This document shows, one piece after another, positions 16,562 through 25,559 of a stretch of 64,000 bases of DNA. A program made the translations under genes and the position numbers. How positions within the stretch are numbered: the stretch's first letter is position 1; each line of letters starts with the position of its first letter. The notes beneath the pieces are model-generated. The model was given only the letters and a program-made list of their open reading frames with translations. It did not search any database and was not told where the DNA came from. Source of the stretch: Bacillus canaveralius (lineage in GTDB: Bacteria; Bacillota; Bacilli; Bacillales; Cytobacillaceae). Location of the stretch: the NCBI RefSeq assembly GCF_002860125.1, contig NZ_PGVA01000001.1, forward strand, positions 1-64,000. The letters run 5' to 3'.

Positions 16562-16875
16562 ATGTCTGTGATCATTAATGAAAATTTGATAAATCTGTGA
16601 TCTGCTACAAAAGAGGATATAATTGAGAATTTTTGGTCCCCGCTGGTAATGTCCCCCATGTACTCCAGGATGGAATAAACGGGGCAGGCATGAGTCTTTT
16701 GCGCTTAAAAAAGGGATAAGCTTTGGTGAGTTCAACGAGATCACGGTTATTATTGTGCTGGCCGCCACACAAGAAAAAAAGCATGTCCGGGCTTTATCCC
16801 AGCTGAATAAAATCATGTCTGATGAAAACAACATTCATACCATTCATCAGGCCGCGTCAGCAAAAGAATTTATGC
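16562..16875 (+). pseudogene. decayed PTS EIIA component (fructose/mannitol/ascorbate-type domain)
   Basis: A good ribosome site (AGGGGAGGA) and ATG 16562 begin MSVIINENLINL and then hit TGA; the same frame continues SATKEDIIENF, as in EIIA N-termini. Further stops and frameshifts follow. From about 16727 a different frame reads GEFNEITVIIVLAATQEKKH and then RALSQLNKIMSDENN and HQAASAKEF, the typical EIIA C-terminal part. The phosphohistidine region in the middle is absent. The gene is about half the normal length, so it cannot make a working EIIA. No partner EIIB/EIIC genes lie nearby. Confidence 0.75.
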
Positions 16876-16931
16876 AACCCGCCAGAACACCCGTGATTTC
16901 AAACGTGAGATGAATGGCGGGTGTTTTCTTT
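16876..16931 (+). terminator. terminator of the decayed PTS gene
   Basis: ACCCGCCA pairs with TGGCGGGT across a loop of about 30 bases and is followed by GTTTTCTTTT. It sits directly after the EIIA remnant. Confidence 0.65.
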
Positions 16932-16939
16932 TGGTTTAA

Positions 16940-17645
16940 ATACGGAACTTATGTTCTTATTTGTGTATAATAATACAGAAAGGCAGGTGAAGACTCAAAT
17001 GAGTTCCGGTTCAAAAAAAATGTACGGAGTTCAAAAAGTACATTTAAAAAATCTTACCAAAAAGGAATTCTTAGCATTAAGACAGCTGTGCCGTTTAAGT
17101 AAAAATATGTACAATGTCGGTTTGTATAACGTTCGTCAACATTTTTTTGAAACAAAAGAATTTCTAACATATGAAAGTTGTGGTCGGCCACAACAAAGAG
17201 TGGAAACAACAAGTGAAAATGCGAAAAAAAGATAAACAGTCGTTTGTTCAAATCCCTCATTCACAGTGGATAAACAAGCTTCATTCCATGTGTAAACGCT
17301 ATGGTATTGAATTGATCGTACAGGAAGAATCCTACACTTCACAAGCCAGTTTTCTGGACAATGATGAACTGCCTATCTACAAAAAAGAAACAGAACCAGT
17401 TACAAAGTTCTCCGGAAGTAGAATTAAAAGAGGACTGTATCGCACAGGACAAAAGATACTTGTTAACGCTGATCTTAATGGTGCAGCCAATATCTTAAGA
17501 AAAAGTAACCATAATGTCCATATGGACAAAGTGGCTAGGGGGCTTTTGGCGGTCCCAATGAGAATTCGTATGGTTTAAACCTACAAGGTACAACCTAACC
17601 TATCTCATAAAAGAATCCCACGAATTAATTCGTGGGAGGTTCAAG
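16940..17645 (+). mobile_element. IS200/IS605-family (IS1341-like) element with internal deletion
   Basis: A tnpB-only type insertion sequence. The right end is a perfect hairpin, TCCCACGAAT/ATTCGTGGGA at 17615-17634 followed by GGTTCAAG, typical of elements processed as single strands and of the 3' end of the TnpB guide RNA. The left boundary is not certain; 16940 is an estimate from the start of the coding remnant region. There is no tnpA and the tnpB is broken, so the copy is immobile unless helped in trans. Confidence 0.7.
16999..17578 (+). pseudogene. tnpB: TnpB (RNA-guided nuclease of IS605 family), internally deleted
   Basis: The N-terminal part from ATG 16999 reads MYGVQKVHLKNLTKKEF and RLSKNMYNVGLYNVRQHFFE, normal for TnpB up to about residue 55. 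At about 17165-17175 it jumps, with a frameshift, to the C-terminal part (WINKLHSMCKRYGIELIVQE, then EESYTSQASFLDNDE and NADLNGAANILRK). The RuvC-II Glu and RuvC-III Asp regions remain, but the middle, including the RuvC-I Asp, is missing (about half of a normal 370-residue protein). It is therefore not a nuclease. The 3' part that would encode the guide RNA scaffold is still present. Confidence 0.8.
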
Positions 17646-17647
17646 CA

Positions 17648-18553
17648 TTAATCGAAAGTCTTTCTGCTTAAAGATGATTGTGCTTCAGAATGAGTCTTTT
17701 CTCTCGCCAATACAACAAATAACGCTCCGGTGAGCACGATGATTCCGCCGCTTAATTGCAAAATCGACATGTTTTCTCCGAACAATAAGGTCGAGCAAAC
17801 AATCGTAACGACAGGTTCTGCCATGCTCAGAATTGACGCTTTTGTAGGGCCGATTATGTTCATTCCCGCAAAAAATGTAAACATGGCGATAACGGTTGAA
17901 AACAAGGCAATGCCAACAATCGGAATCCAGCCTGACATTTCAAATTGAAAGTTAAGGGTGTTTGTTAATAAGCCGCCAGCTAAGAATGAGATCGAGGCAA
18001 ATAAAGCAGTAAAGGCGCTTGTGATGATCGGCTGTACTTTTATAGCAACAAGGTTTCCGAAGATGATATAAACAGAGTACACAATCGCAGCGCCAAGGGC
18101 TAGCAAAAGTCCTGTATAATTTACATTTCCCGCCGGTGCACCGAGGATAAGGACCATCCCAAATAAAGAAACTATGATCGAAACAAGCAGCGGCTTTGAT
18201 AGTTTTTCTTTGTTGATGAAAAAGGAGAGCACTGCCACAAAAACAGGATATAAATATAGAATTAATGCTGCTAAGGAGGCGGGGATATATTGAACCGCCA
18301 CAAAGTAAAAAGTCGATTGTAAACTGTATAAAACTCCGCCAAGAATAAACAGTGAAACCAATAGTTTTTTCGTTATCGCCAATGGCTGCTTTTTTATCAG
18401 AGGATAGGAGAATAAAATCATCGCAGCAAACGCAAAACGTAAGAACAATAGAGTCGCCACACTTATGCCGCTGTCATAAGCATAAAGCGCAAAGATGGGC
18501 AGCAAACCGAACCCCGTTGCAGATATTAAAATTAAAAAAATACCCACATACAT
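17648..18553 (-). CDS. EamA/DMT-family transporter
   Basis: A plasma-membrane protein of 301 residues with about ten helices in two repeated EamA halves (first half ending near LILGAP, second beginning YTGLLLALGAAIVYSVYIIF). Typical stretches are PASLAALILYLYPVFVA and GPTKASILSMAEPVVTIV. Such proteins export metabolites or amino acids; the substrate is unknown. The frame is open 17 codons further, but AGGGGGA lies 8 bases before ATG 18553, which gives a start MYVGIFLILIS directly at the first helix. Its stop is only 3 bases from the end of the IS element, so the insertion lies right behind this gene. Confidence 0.85.
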   Translation of the reverse strand: MYVGIFLILISATGFGLLPIFALYAYDSGISVATLLFLRFAFAAMILFSYPLIKKQPLAITKKLLVSLFILGGVLYSLQSTFYFVAVQYIPASLAALILYLYPVFVAVLSFFINKEKLSKPLLVSIIVSLFGMVLILGAPAGNVNYTGLLLALGAAIVYSVYIIFGNLVAIKVQPIITSAFTALFASISFLAGGLLTNTLNFQFEMSGWIPIVGIALFSTVIAMFTFFAGMNIIGPTKASILSMAEPVVTIVCSTLLFGENMSILQLSGGIIVLTGALFVVLAREKTHSEAQSSLSRKTFD

Positions 18554-18695
18554 ATTGCCAATCCCCCTATGACTCGCCTTGTATGATATTATTCCACCAG
18601 CCAATATACAATCCCTTTAAATTGTTTAGGAGATGTGACAAATTATTCCCGACCTTTCGACCTATAAGGAGCGGGCTGTTAGTAGTGTTTTTACA

Positions 18696-18711
18696 AATGG
18701 TATAGACAACT
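18696..18711. promoter_or_regulatory. candidate dre site (NagR/YvoA, GntR family)
   Basis: AATGGTATAGACAACT closely resembles the dre sites (ATTGGTATAGATCACT-like) bound by NagR, the GlcNAc-responsive repressor of Bacillus. It lies 240 bases before a gene whose first domain is a GlcNAc-1-phosphodiester glycosidase type. The link to GlcNAc is attractive but the distance is long. Confidence 0.35.
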
Positions 18712-18849
18712 AGACTTAAATAATGATAATTTCAAAATATTAAAACTACTTTAGGAAGAAGTGATAAATGAATTTCTTTTAGGACTATCTTGAAAAGCGG
18801 TTTCCCCGAAGATTGATCAGTCTGGAAATAATCCCATCTAGGACTTTCT

Positions 18850-18875
18850 TTACTATATTTACTTGTTTTTAACAA
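18850..18875 (+). promoter_or_regulatory. candidate PhoP box
   Basis: TTTACT (18850), TTTACT (18859) and TTAACA (18870) are spaced 9 and 11 bases, like the TT(A/C/T)A(C/T)A repeats bound by PhoP in phosphate starvation. Two of the three end in T rather than A. Confidence 0.45.
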
Positions 18876-18950
18876 TCGCTGAACATTGGGCTAATGTGCA
18901 GTTGGTATGTTGTAGTTGTTAATCTACTAATCTATTGGGAGGAAGAATGC

Positions 18951-21900
18951 GTGCATGCAATCAGGAAGACAGTAGTTTATTTGTTGGCTATTTTGCTAGT
19001 TTCACAATCAATTCTACTCCAAGTTTCGCCCGGTTCCAATACAGCGGTTGCGGAAACGGCAACGCCTTACTCGCTTGGTCCGGTTATTGAAGAGTGGGCG
19101 AGACCCGTTGCACCTGGTGTCCAGGAATCATTGATGACAATCGACAGCGGAGCAGGGCGGCAGGAAGCATTTGTCATGAACGTTGACACAAAGCATCCAG
19201 ACATACATATAGAGGCAGGTCTTCCGAATGGAAAGGATTTTGGGATGCAGACTGTCCGCCAGCAAGCCTCGTTTGTATCGAAGCCAGGCAATGTGGTCGT
19301 CGGCGGCGTGAATGCCGATTTCTACAATACTTCAAACGGCATTCCAATTGGCTCGGTGATCCGCGATGGCAAGATTCTGCAAGCTTCCACTACTGAAATA
19401 TTTGGCATCAAAGAAAACGGGGAAGCGGTAATCGGCTACCCCAATCCTAGATTTACATTGCTGGTTAACGGCGTAGACACAAAACTGAATGGTGTGAATG
19501 GAACACGAGGTACCAACCAATTGGTCGCCTATACTCCTGATAAAAAAACAACCGGAACAAATGCGTCGGGAACAGAAGTGGTGTTAACCCAAGTTTCCGG
19601 TGATGTTCGAGGAATTGGGACGATTACCGCCCAGGTAGAAGACGTAAAAATCAATCAGGGAAATACGGAAATTGCCGAAGGAAAGCTTGTCCTTTCCGGC
19701 CATGGAACCGCAGCTGATTTATTAAAAAGCTTGCAGGTTGGCCAGCAAATTGAATTGCGGACTTCGGTCGCGGCAGGCTGGGAAGATGTAAAAGAAGGGC
19801 TGGGCGGCCGCATCATCCTTGTTGAAAACGGGCAGAAGGTTCAACTTGAAGAGGGCTCTTTTACAACGACGCGGGCACCAAGAACAGCGGCAGGTATTAA
19901 AGCTGATGGCAGTATTTTCTTTGTCGTGATTGATGGCCGGCAGCCGGGTTATTCCGAAGGTGTTACCGTTTTTGAACTGCGCGATCTGATGTTTGAAATG
20001 GGCGCCGTTGATGCCTTGAATTTAGATGGCGGAGGGTCTTCAACCTTCATTACCCGTACGAATGGGGAGAGCGGCTTATCCGTGGTTAATCATCCTTCTG
20101 ATGGATTTGAACGAAGCGTTGCGAACTCTTTCCTTGTTGTATCAACAGCAGCTGAAGGCGCACTAACGCAGCTCGCTGTTCAGCCGGATCATTTATTGAT
20201 GCTTGCCGGCAGCTCTTACGATTTTAATGCAAAAGGAATGGATGCAGCGTACAATCCGGTTGCAATGAACGGTGAACCGCAATGGCGTGTTTCCGATGGG
20301 GCAATCGGTTCAGTGGATTCAGCCGGAATTTTCACATCTGGGCAAACTCCAGCCAGCGGGGAGTTAATCGCCGACCTCAACGGCTCTACGGGTACGTCGC
20401 GAATTACGGTCGTCAACCAGCTTTCGGCACTGCACTTGCCGCAAGATAGCTTAACCGTTAAACGAGGGGAAGAGATGAACTTTGCTGTGAAGGCTATTTC
20501 AAACGGGAGAGCTGTTCACGCCCACCCGGCTAATTTTAAATGGGAAATTACCGGCGACATTGGAATCATTAACGAAGATGGAACGTTTAAAGCGGCTGAT
20601 AAAACCGGAACAGGTACGATCAAAGTCAGCTATGGTGATAAGTCTGATACGATGAATATTCAAGTCGGAAAAATGCCGGTTATTTTGGAGACATTTGAAA
20701 ATGGTCTGGAGCATTGGGTGGCAAGCGGTGCCCGTTACCAATCACTTTCGATTCGCCAGACCACCTATCCGGAGCCGGCACGCTTTGGCAACCACGCACT
20801 GCAGTTGAACTATGATTTTACAGGCACGATCGGAACATCCGGTGCTTATGCACACACGAAGGAAGATATAATCATTGAGGATTACCCTGAAAAGATCGGG
20901 ATGTGGGTATACGGCGATGGCATGGGCCATTGGCTCCGTGCGCAATTAAGGGATGGAAACAACAATGCTTTTCCAATCGACTTTGTAACTAATATGGATT
21001 GGGAAGGCTGGAGATATGTTGAAGCAAGCGTACCTGCTGGAAAAACAACGCCATTAAAGCTGGATCTTGCTGTTCGTTTAATGGAAACAAGCAACGATAA
21101 TAAAAACGCGGGTACCATCTACGTAGATAATATCCGTGCCGTTTACGGGGAAACAAATGACGATTTAGTCAATCCGGTCATAACGAAGGAATATCCTGCA
21201 GAAAATGAAGTAATCGTAACAAATGAATTAAAAATCAGTGCCACCGCCCAGGACAATGAAGGCGGCACAGGTATTAATCGTGAACGTGTCTGGATGTATC
21301 TGGACGGACAAAAAGTAGAGGCTGATTTTAATGCGGAAACAGGTGAGATTTCCCATATCCCTGATTTTCCACTTTTAGACGGTTATCATCAGGCGAAAAT
21401 CGTCGTTCACGATCACTTCGGCAATGAAAGTGAGCGCGTCTGGCAGTTTGAAGTCGACAGTGCAGGCACGGGAATTAAGCCAATTTACGAAAAAGAAGCT
21501 TATGTAGGTAATGAGTATGTGGCTGCGCTTGAAACGAGCCAACTGCAAAATATGAAGGGCTTAAAGCTCCATTTTACTTTTGATAAAACGAAGCTCCAGG
21601 CAGCGCCAAATCAAGTACTGCTCAATGAGGACATTCCAGCTGATAATGTTGTGAAAAACGAAATCACAGCTGAAGGCGATGTAGTTCTTGAGTTAAAAAA
21701 TCTAGATACCATCCCTGGCGCAGAAACGATAACAGAATTAGCGAAGCTGCCGTTTCAGATCCCAACAAACGCAATTGAACCGATCTCGCTTCAGTTTGTT
21801 GAAGGAACTGCGACACTCGCAGGAAGGGACCAGGCTGTCAGCATTTATATGCCGGATATCGAGGCTCAAGTAAAAGCACATTACAACATTGCAATCGATC

Positions 21901-23471
21901 GGGCATCTGTCGGGTTTGACTCAGAAATTACAGTTAGAGATGAAAAAGGCAGAGCGGTGAAAGGAGCGGTCGTTCAGGTGAAATCACCTGAAGCTGAGCT
22001 TGCCGTCATTAAGTCAAAACAAGCGGCATTATTCCGTGATCCCGACCGGAACAGTGAAGAACTTGTACTGTTTTCAAAGGAGGAGAGCACCATTATCCAG
22101 GAAAAGCAAGGTGATTGGTTAAAAGTGAAGTTTGGAAAGCTTGAAGGCTGGATCGAGACTGACAAAGCAAGCATATCTTCATGGGTATTGGGCACGACCG
22201 ACCGGAAGGGGAGAATTAAAACAAACAGACTGTCGATCATTCCTGCAGAGCTTGTGATCCAGGCTCAAAAAGAAAGGCGCTACAGCTTTGAAACAAAGGT
22301 AAAGGTTCTAGATCACCTTGGTACACGAACACCGGAACGAACAAACCTTACTTTTAGCGAAAAAGAGAACAGAATGAATGTCACCTGGACAACTTCACCT
22401 CTTACAACAGCTTCAGTTGTCGAGGTTATCGAAACAGGCCGCTATGAAAAAGATGGATTTAACAGAAAAGCGGTCAAAAAAGTGAAGGGAAACAGCAGGG
22501 AGTATGCTTTTGACTCTGGTGAGGTACAGGTGCACTTAGCTTCATTAAACGGTTTAAAACCGGGAACTTCCTACACATATCGGGTAGGGGACGGTGCAGA
22601 GGGAGGCTGGAGTGAAGCGGCGACATTTACGACAGCGAAAAAGACCAATGACCCGTTCAGCTTTATTTTAATGGGTGATACCCAGGCACCTCCGAATCAA
22701 ACTGAAAATGGATTTGGCGTTTTTACCGAAATTTTCAATAAAGCTAAGCAAGAGTACCCTGATGCATCGTTTATGGTTCATGTTGGGGATATGATCGATG
22801 ACGGGAATCTTTACTCGCACTGGAATGCGTTCTTTGAATCAATGAAGGATCCGAAGCTGGCTGCGTCAACGCCGATCGTTCCTACGGTCGGTAACCATGA
22901 AAACATCGGTACAGGTGTTGAAACCTTTAAACATCTCTTTAACACGCCAAAGAATGGGCCTGATCAATTTAAAGGAACCACCTATTCTTTTGACTATGGC
23001 AATGCGCATTTTGCCGTACTCAATACTGAAACAACGAAGGAAGGTCTCATCGAACAGGCCGAATGGCTCAAAGAGGATATGCAGGAAACCGATAAAAAGT
23101 GGAAGATCGTTGTTTATCACAGGTCTCCATACTACTCAAACCCGGCAGGCGGAAGCGAAACCGTGAAGGAAGTTTGGCCGAAAGTTTTTGATGAGCTCGA
23201 TATCGACCTCGCTATTTCGGGCCATGACCATTCTTACGTGCGCACTTTCCCGCTTGAAAACGGAGCTGCGGCTGATCGGGGCACCACGTATGTGATTGCC
23301 GGATCAACCGGCAAAAAGTTTTATGCGACAACCCCTCAAGATTATATGGACGTTTATTTTGACGAAGACACGCAGGTTTACACAAATGTATCGATAGACG
23401 ACCAAGGAATCAGCATTTTAGTGAAAACACGTGATGGAAGAATCGTTGATAATCATACGATTACAAAATAG
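18951..23471 (+). CDS. secreted NAGPA-like phosphodiester glycosidase / purple acid phosphatase fusion
   Basis: A secreted multidomain protein of about 1506 residues. Order: signal peptide (cleavage near AVA-ETATP); NAGPA/phosphodiester-glycosidase domain to about residue 400 (GGVNADFYNT, ALNLDGGGSSTF); two Ig/Big-like regions to about 570; a carbohydrate-binding-like beta-sandwich (about 580-740); an Ig-like and a cohesin-like segment (to about 975); an SH3-like domain (about 1020-1075); a fibronectin-type domain; and a C-terminal metallophosphoesterase of purple-acid-phosphatase type with GDTQ (Asp1243), GDMIDD, GNHE (Asn1315), YHRSPYYS and GHDHS. This would cut sugar phosphodiesters, possibly wall teichoic acid, and release phosphate. 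GTG 18951, 8 bases after GGAGG, is the best start. No sortase motif is seen; the SH3 part may hold it at the wall. Confidence 0.85.
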   Translation: MHAIRKTVVYLLAILLVSQSILLQVSPGSNTAVAETATPYSLGPVIEEWARPVAPGVQESLMTIDSGAGRQEAFVMNVDTKHPDIHIEAGLPNGKDFGMQTVRQQASFVSKPGNVVVGGVNADFYNTSNGIPIGSVIRDGKILQASTTEIFGIKENGEAVIGYPNPRFTLLVNGVDTKLNGVNGTRGTNQLVAYTPDKKTTGTNASGTEVVLTQVSGDVRGIGTITAQVEDVKINQGNTEIAEGKLVLSGHGTAADLLKSLQVGQQIELRTSVAAGWEDVKEGLGGRIILVENGQKVQLEEGSFTTTRAPRTAAGIKADGSIFFVVIDGRQPGYSEGVTVFELRDLMFEMGAVDALNLDGGGSSTFITRTNGESGLSVVNHPSDGFERSVANSFLVVSTAAEGALTQLAVQPDHLLMLAGSSYDFNAKGMDAAYNPVAMNGEPQWRVSDGAIGSVDSAGIFTSGQTPASGELIADLNGSTGTSRITVVNQLSALHLPQDSLTVKRGEEMNFAVKAISNGRAVHAHPANFKWEITGDIGIINEDGTFKAADKTGTGTIKVSYGDKSDTMNIQVGKMPVILETFENGLEHWVASGARYQSLSIRQTTYPEPARFGNHALQLNYDFTGTIGTSGAYAHTKEDIIIEDYPEKIGMWVYGDGMGHWLRAQLRDGNNNAFPIDFVTNMDWEGWRYVEASVPAGKTTPLKLDLAVRLMETSNDNKNAGTIYVDNIRAVYGETNDDLVNPVITKEYPAENEVIVTNELKISATAQDNEGGTGINRERVWMYLDGQKVEADFNAETGEISHIPDFPLLDGYHQAKIVVHDHFGNESERVWQFEVDSAGTGIKPIYEKEAYVGNEYVAALETSQLQNMKGLKLHFTFDKTKLQAAPNQVLLNEDIPADNVVKNEITAEGDVVLELKNLDTIPGAETITELAKLPFQIPTNAIEPISLQFVEGTATLAGRDQAVSIYMPDIEAQVKAHYNIAIDRASVGFDSEITVRDEKGRAVKGAVVQVKSPEAELAVIKSKQAALFRDPDRNSEELVLFSKEESTIIQEKQGDWLKVKFGKLEGWIETDKASISSWVLGTTDRKGRIKTNRLSIIPAELVIQAQKERRYSFETKVKVLDHLGTRTPERTNLTFSEKENRMNVTWTTSPLTTASVVEVIETGRYEKDGFNRKAVKKVKGNSREYAFDSGEVQVHLASLNGLKPGTSYTYRVGDGAEGGWSEAATFTTAKKTNDPFSFILMGDTQAPPNQTENGFGVFTEIFNKAKQEYPDASFMVHVGDMIDDGNLYSHWNAFFESMKDPKLAASTPIVPTVGNHENIGTGVETFKHLFNTPKNGPDQFKGTTYSFDYGNAHFAVLNTETTKEGLIEQAEWLKEDMQETDKKWKIVVYHRSPYYSNPAGGSETVKEVWPKVFDELDIDLAISGHDHSYVRTFPLENGAAADRGTTYVIAGSTGKKFYATTPQDYMDVYFDEDTQVYTNVSIDDQGISILVKTRDGRIVDNHTITK

Positions 23472-23485
23472 AAAGCTATAGTTGC

Positions 23486-23544
23486 AGAAAAGGGACTGAA
23501 CTCAAAAAAGTTTTTTACTTTTGAGTCAGCCCCTTTTCTTTTTT
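23486..23544 (+). terminator. terminator of the fusion gene
   Basis: AGAAAAGGG-ACTGA-ACTCAAAA pairs with TTTTGAGT-CAG-CCCCTTTTCT and is followed by CTTTTTT. It begins 14 bases after the stop codon. Confidence 0.85.
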
Positions 23545-23670
23545 AGCAATAAAAATAAACATATTGCCAGTCATGAAGATGATAAATAAAATCAGTTAAA
23601 CATTTTTATTAAAAACATAGTCGGGTACCGTCTGGGATTTTAGCTTATTTTATTGCTAAGTAGGGCCAGT

Positions 23671-25359
23671 TCACGAAAAGTTTTTGTGTTCATTTCCGGC
23701 AACAGAGACCGGAACCTTATAGCCTTTTAAAAGGACGTTGGAAGTTTTGGTCTCGGCGTTTACGGCTTTTATACCGAACGCGCCGTTATCTCCTGCAGCC
23801 TTGACGTCTGCAATGCTGGCGTTTTTGACGCGCGAGCCAATGTCGATCGCTTTTGGTGCCGAATGGTCAATTCTCACATTGCGGATTTGGACTCGATCGG
23901 CGTGATTATCTCCGCCGAAAACCTTTATATCTGTGCCTGCTTTTTTAAAACCTCTGATTGTGATGTTGTTCAAGACTACGTTTCTCGACCGATATTGGAT
24001 CGCGATAACAGGATTTTTGTGATAGTCATAATCAGGATCGCCAATCAAAGTAAAATGGTTGATGACGACATTTTTATAGGCGGACACGACAAGTGCGCGC
24101 GGCGTCGAGCCTGCATATAAATCCGTATAAATTGGCGCAAGTGCCACGAGATTGGTTGCCCTGATATTAAAGGCTGTTTTAGACTCCGGGTCAGTGATTT
24201 TATGATGGCCAATATGGCGGAAGTTATAGGATCGGTTATCATTGACCGAAATATGCCCGATAATCTGGACGTCAGCTGCAGCAGAGGAATTATGATGTGC
24301 TTTAATTTCGACGCCGCCGAAGCATCTTGAAGTAGAATTGTTGACGAGCCAAACGTGGCGTGAACCGTCATCGACTTCAATCCCGTTCGAATTAGAAAAG
24401 CCCTTATTATGGGCCCGGCCGCTCGGGTCACACATATGCGAATTCGAGATTAGGATATTGTCGCTATGATGCGTGGTAATCCCGTCATCCCCGAAGCCAT
24501 AGCCGTTTAAGTGATCGAGCCAAACATACTTGCTGGGGCCACGTGCCCGGTATCCATCTCCCGAGTAGTTGTACAAAGTGGATGAAACATCGAAGCAATG
24601 AAGGCCCGGATTGATCCCTTCTACTCCTTTCACCCAGCCAAATGTAACATTGGCGTAAGTGAGGCAGCTGGAATGATTGCCCCAAGTACTTGTTTTGTCG
24701 GTTGGGCAAAGCCTATCGGCATTCCAGTCCAAGCTCATCCCTTCGACTAAAATATGATGATTGCCTCGCCAATGGTTGGCGTTTGTAATCAGCCTTCTTC
24801 CTTTCGGTGCTTGATGATGCAGTTTTATCGTGGTCAATCCTTTTCCAGCGCCAACGAGACACGTCCATGAAGGAAGCGTGATTCCTTTCGTGATAAAAAT
24901 CCCTTCAGGCACATAAACTTGTACCCGGCCATTTCCCAGTGCTTTTCGAAAAGCTTCGGTATCATCCGTAATGCCATCTCCGGCTGCACCGAAGTCCTTT
25001 ACATTTACTTCGCTATTAATCTCATTTAAAAATTTCTTGTACTCTTCATCTAACAGCGGTTTCCACTCTGGAAAAATCTCGCCTTGTTCATTTACACATG
25101 TATCTGAAGAAATCGATGGCTCATTACTGGACGATGTTAATACAAGATCAGCCAGTAGTTTTGGGAGCCTTTTAATAAACAAGAAAACGGATCGGTGTTG
25201 TGCCCCAGTATACTGATATTTATGTTTATTCAGTTGCTGAAACAATTCATCGGTTTCCTTGATTGCCTTTTTAATATCAAGTTCTTTCTTCGAAATTTGT
25301 GATATCAAGGCGCGGTTCTTACGTGGGTCATGTTTTTTATCCAAATAAATCATCTTCAT
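23671..25359 (-). CDS. right-handed beta-helix (pectate-lyase-3-like) protein
   Basis: A protein of about 562 residues. The N-terminal 100 residues are charged and helical (KKHDPRKNRALISQ and ISKKELDIKKAIKETDELF). Then comes the pectate-lyase-superfamily entry VNVKDFGAAGDGITDDTEAF and many parallel beta-helix turns (HHSDNILISNSHM, RHVWLVNNSTSRCFGGVEIK, NVVINHFTLIGDPD, NVVLNNITIRGF). No signal peptide is visible, which is odd for a polysaccharide-acting enzyme. The start is ATG 25359 or ATG 25353, both near AGGTGAAGGTGG. The substrate is unknown; the fold also occurs in phage tailspikes and epimerases. It is divergent from the metallophosphoesterase gene and shares its promoter region. Confidence 0.75.
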   Translation of the reverse strand: MKMIYLDKKHDPRKNRALISQISKKELDIKKAIKETDELFQQLNKHKYQYTGAQHRSVFLFIKRLPKLLADLVLTSSSNEPSISSDTCVNEQGEIFPEWKPLLDEEYKKFLNEINSEVNVKDFGAAGDGITDDTEAFRKALGNGRVQVYVPEGIFITKGITLPSWTCLVGAGKGLTTIKLHHQAPKGRRLITNANHWRGNHHILVEGMSLDWNADRLCPTDKTSTWGNHSSCLTYANVTFGWVKGVEGINPGLHCFDVSSTLYNYSGDGYRARGPSKYVWLDHLNGYGFGDDGITTHHSDNILISNSHMCDPSGRAHNKGFSNSNGIEVDDGSRHVWLVNNSTSRCFGGVEIKAHHNSSAAADVQIIGHISVNDNRSYNFRHIGHHKITDPESKTAFNIRATNLVALAPIYTDLYAGSTPRALVVSAYKNVVINHFTLIGDPDYDYHKNPVIAIQYRSRNVVLNNITIRGFKKAGTDIKVFGGDNHADRVQIRNVRIDHSAPKAIDIGSRVKNASIADVKAAGDNGAFGIKAVNAETKTSNVLLKGYKVPVSVAGNEHKNFS

Positions 25360-25490
25360 ACCACCTTCACCTGAAAAACATTTCTTCATGATAAAAATAA
25401 TATTCCCCGTCTGTCTGGAAGTAACCGTAAGGCTTTATCCTTCTAGTATATGTTTATTCCAAGTAAATAATGGTAATAGCACAAATGTAA

Positions 25491-25514
25491 TTAACAATTA
25501 ATACTTGGTTTACA
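25491..25514 (+). promoter_or_regulatory. weak candidate PhoP box
   Basis: TTAACA (25491), TTAATA (25498) and TTTACA (25509) precede the metallophosphoesterase gene. Only the last two have the 11-base spacing expected for PhoP, so this is a weak call based on the neighbours. Confidence 0.3.
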
Positions 25515-25559
25515 TGTGGCTGATAGGATGAGGATGATAAAAAAAGGAGGTATCAAGCA

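Larger units (their letters stand above)
18554..18950 (+). other. intergenic control region ahead of the large phosphodiesterase gene
   Basis: About 400 bases without a gene. It holds a NagR-like operator (18696-18711), a PhoP-box-like triple repeat (18850-18875), and AATGATAATTTC at 18722-18733, which is only half of a Fur box and is not called. Confidence 0.5.

Noticed and set aside
18722-18733. AATGATAATTTC as a Fur box
   Set aside because: Only half of the 19-bp palindrome is present.
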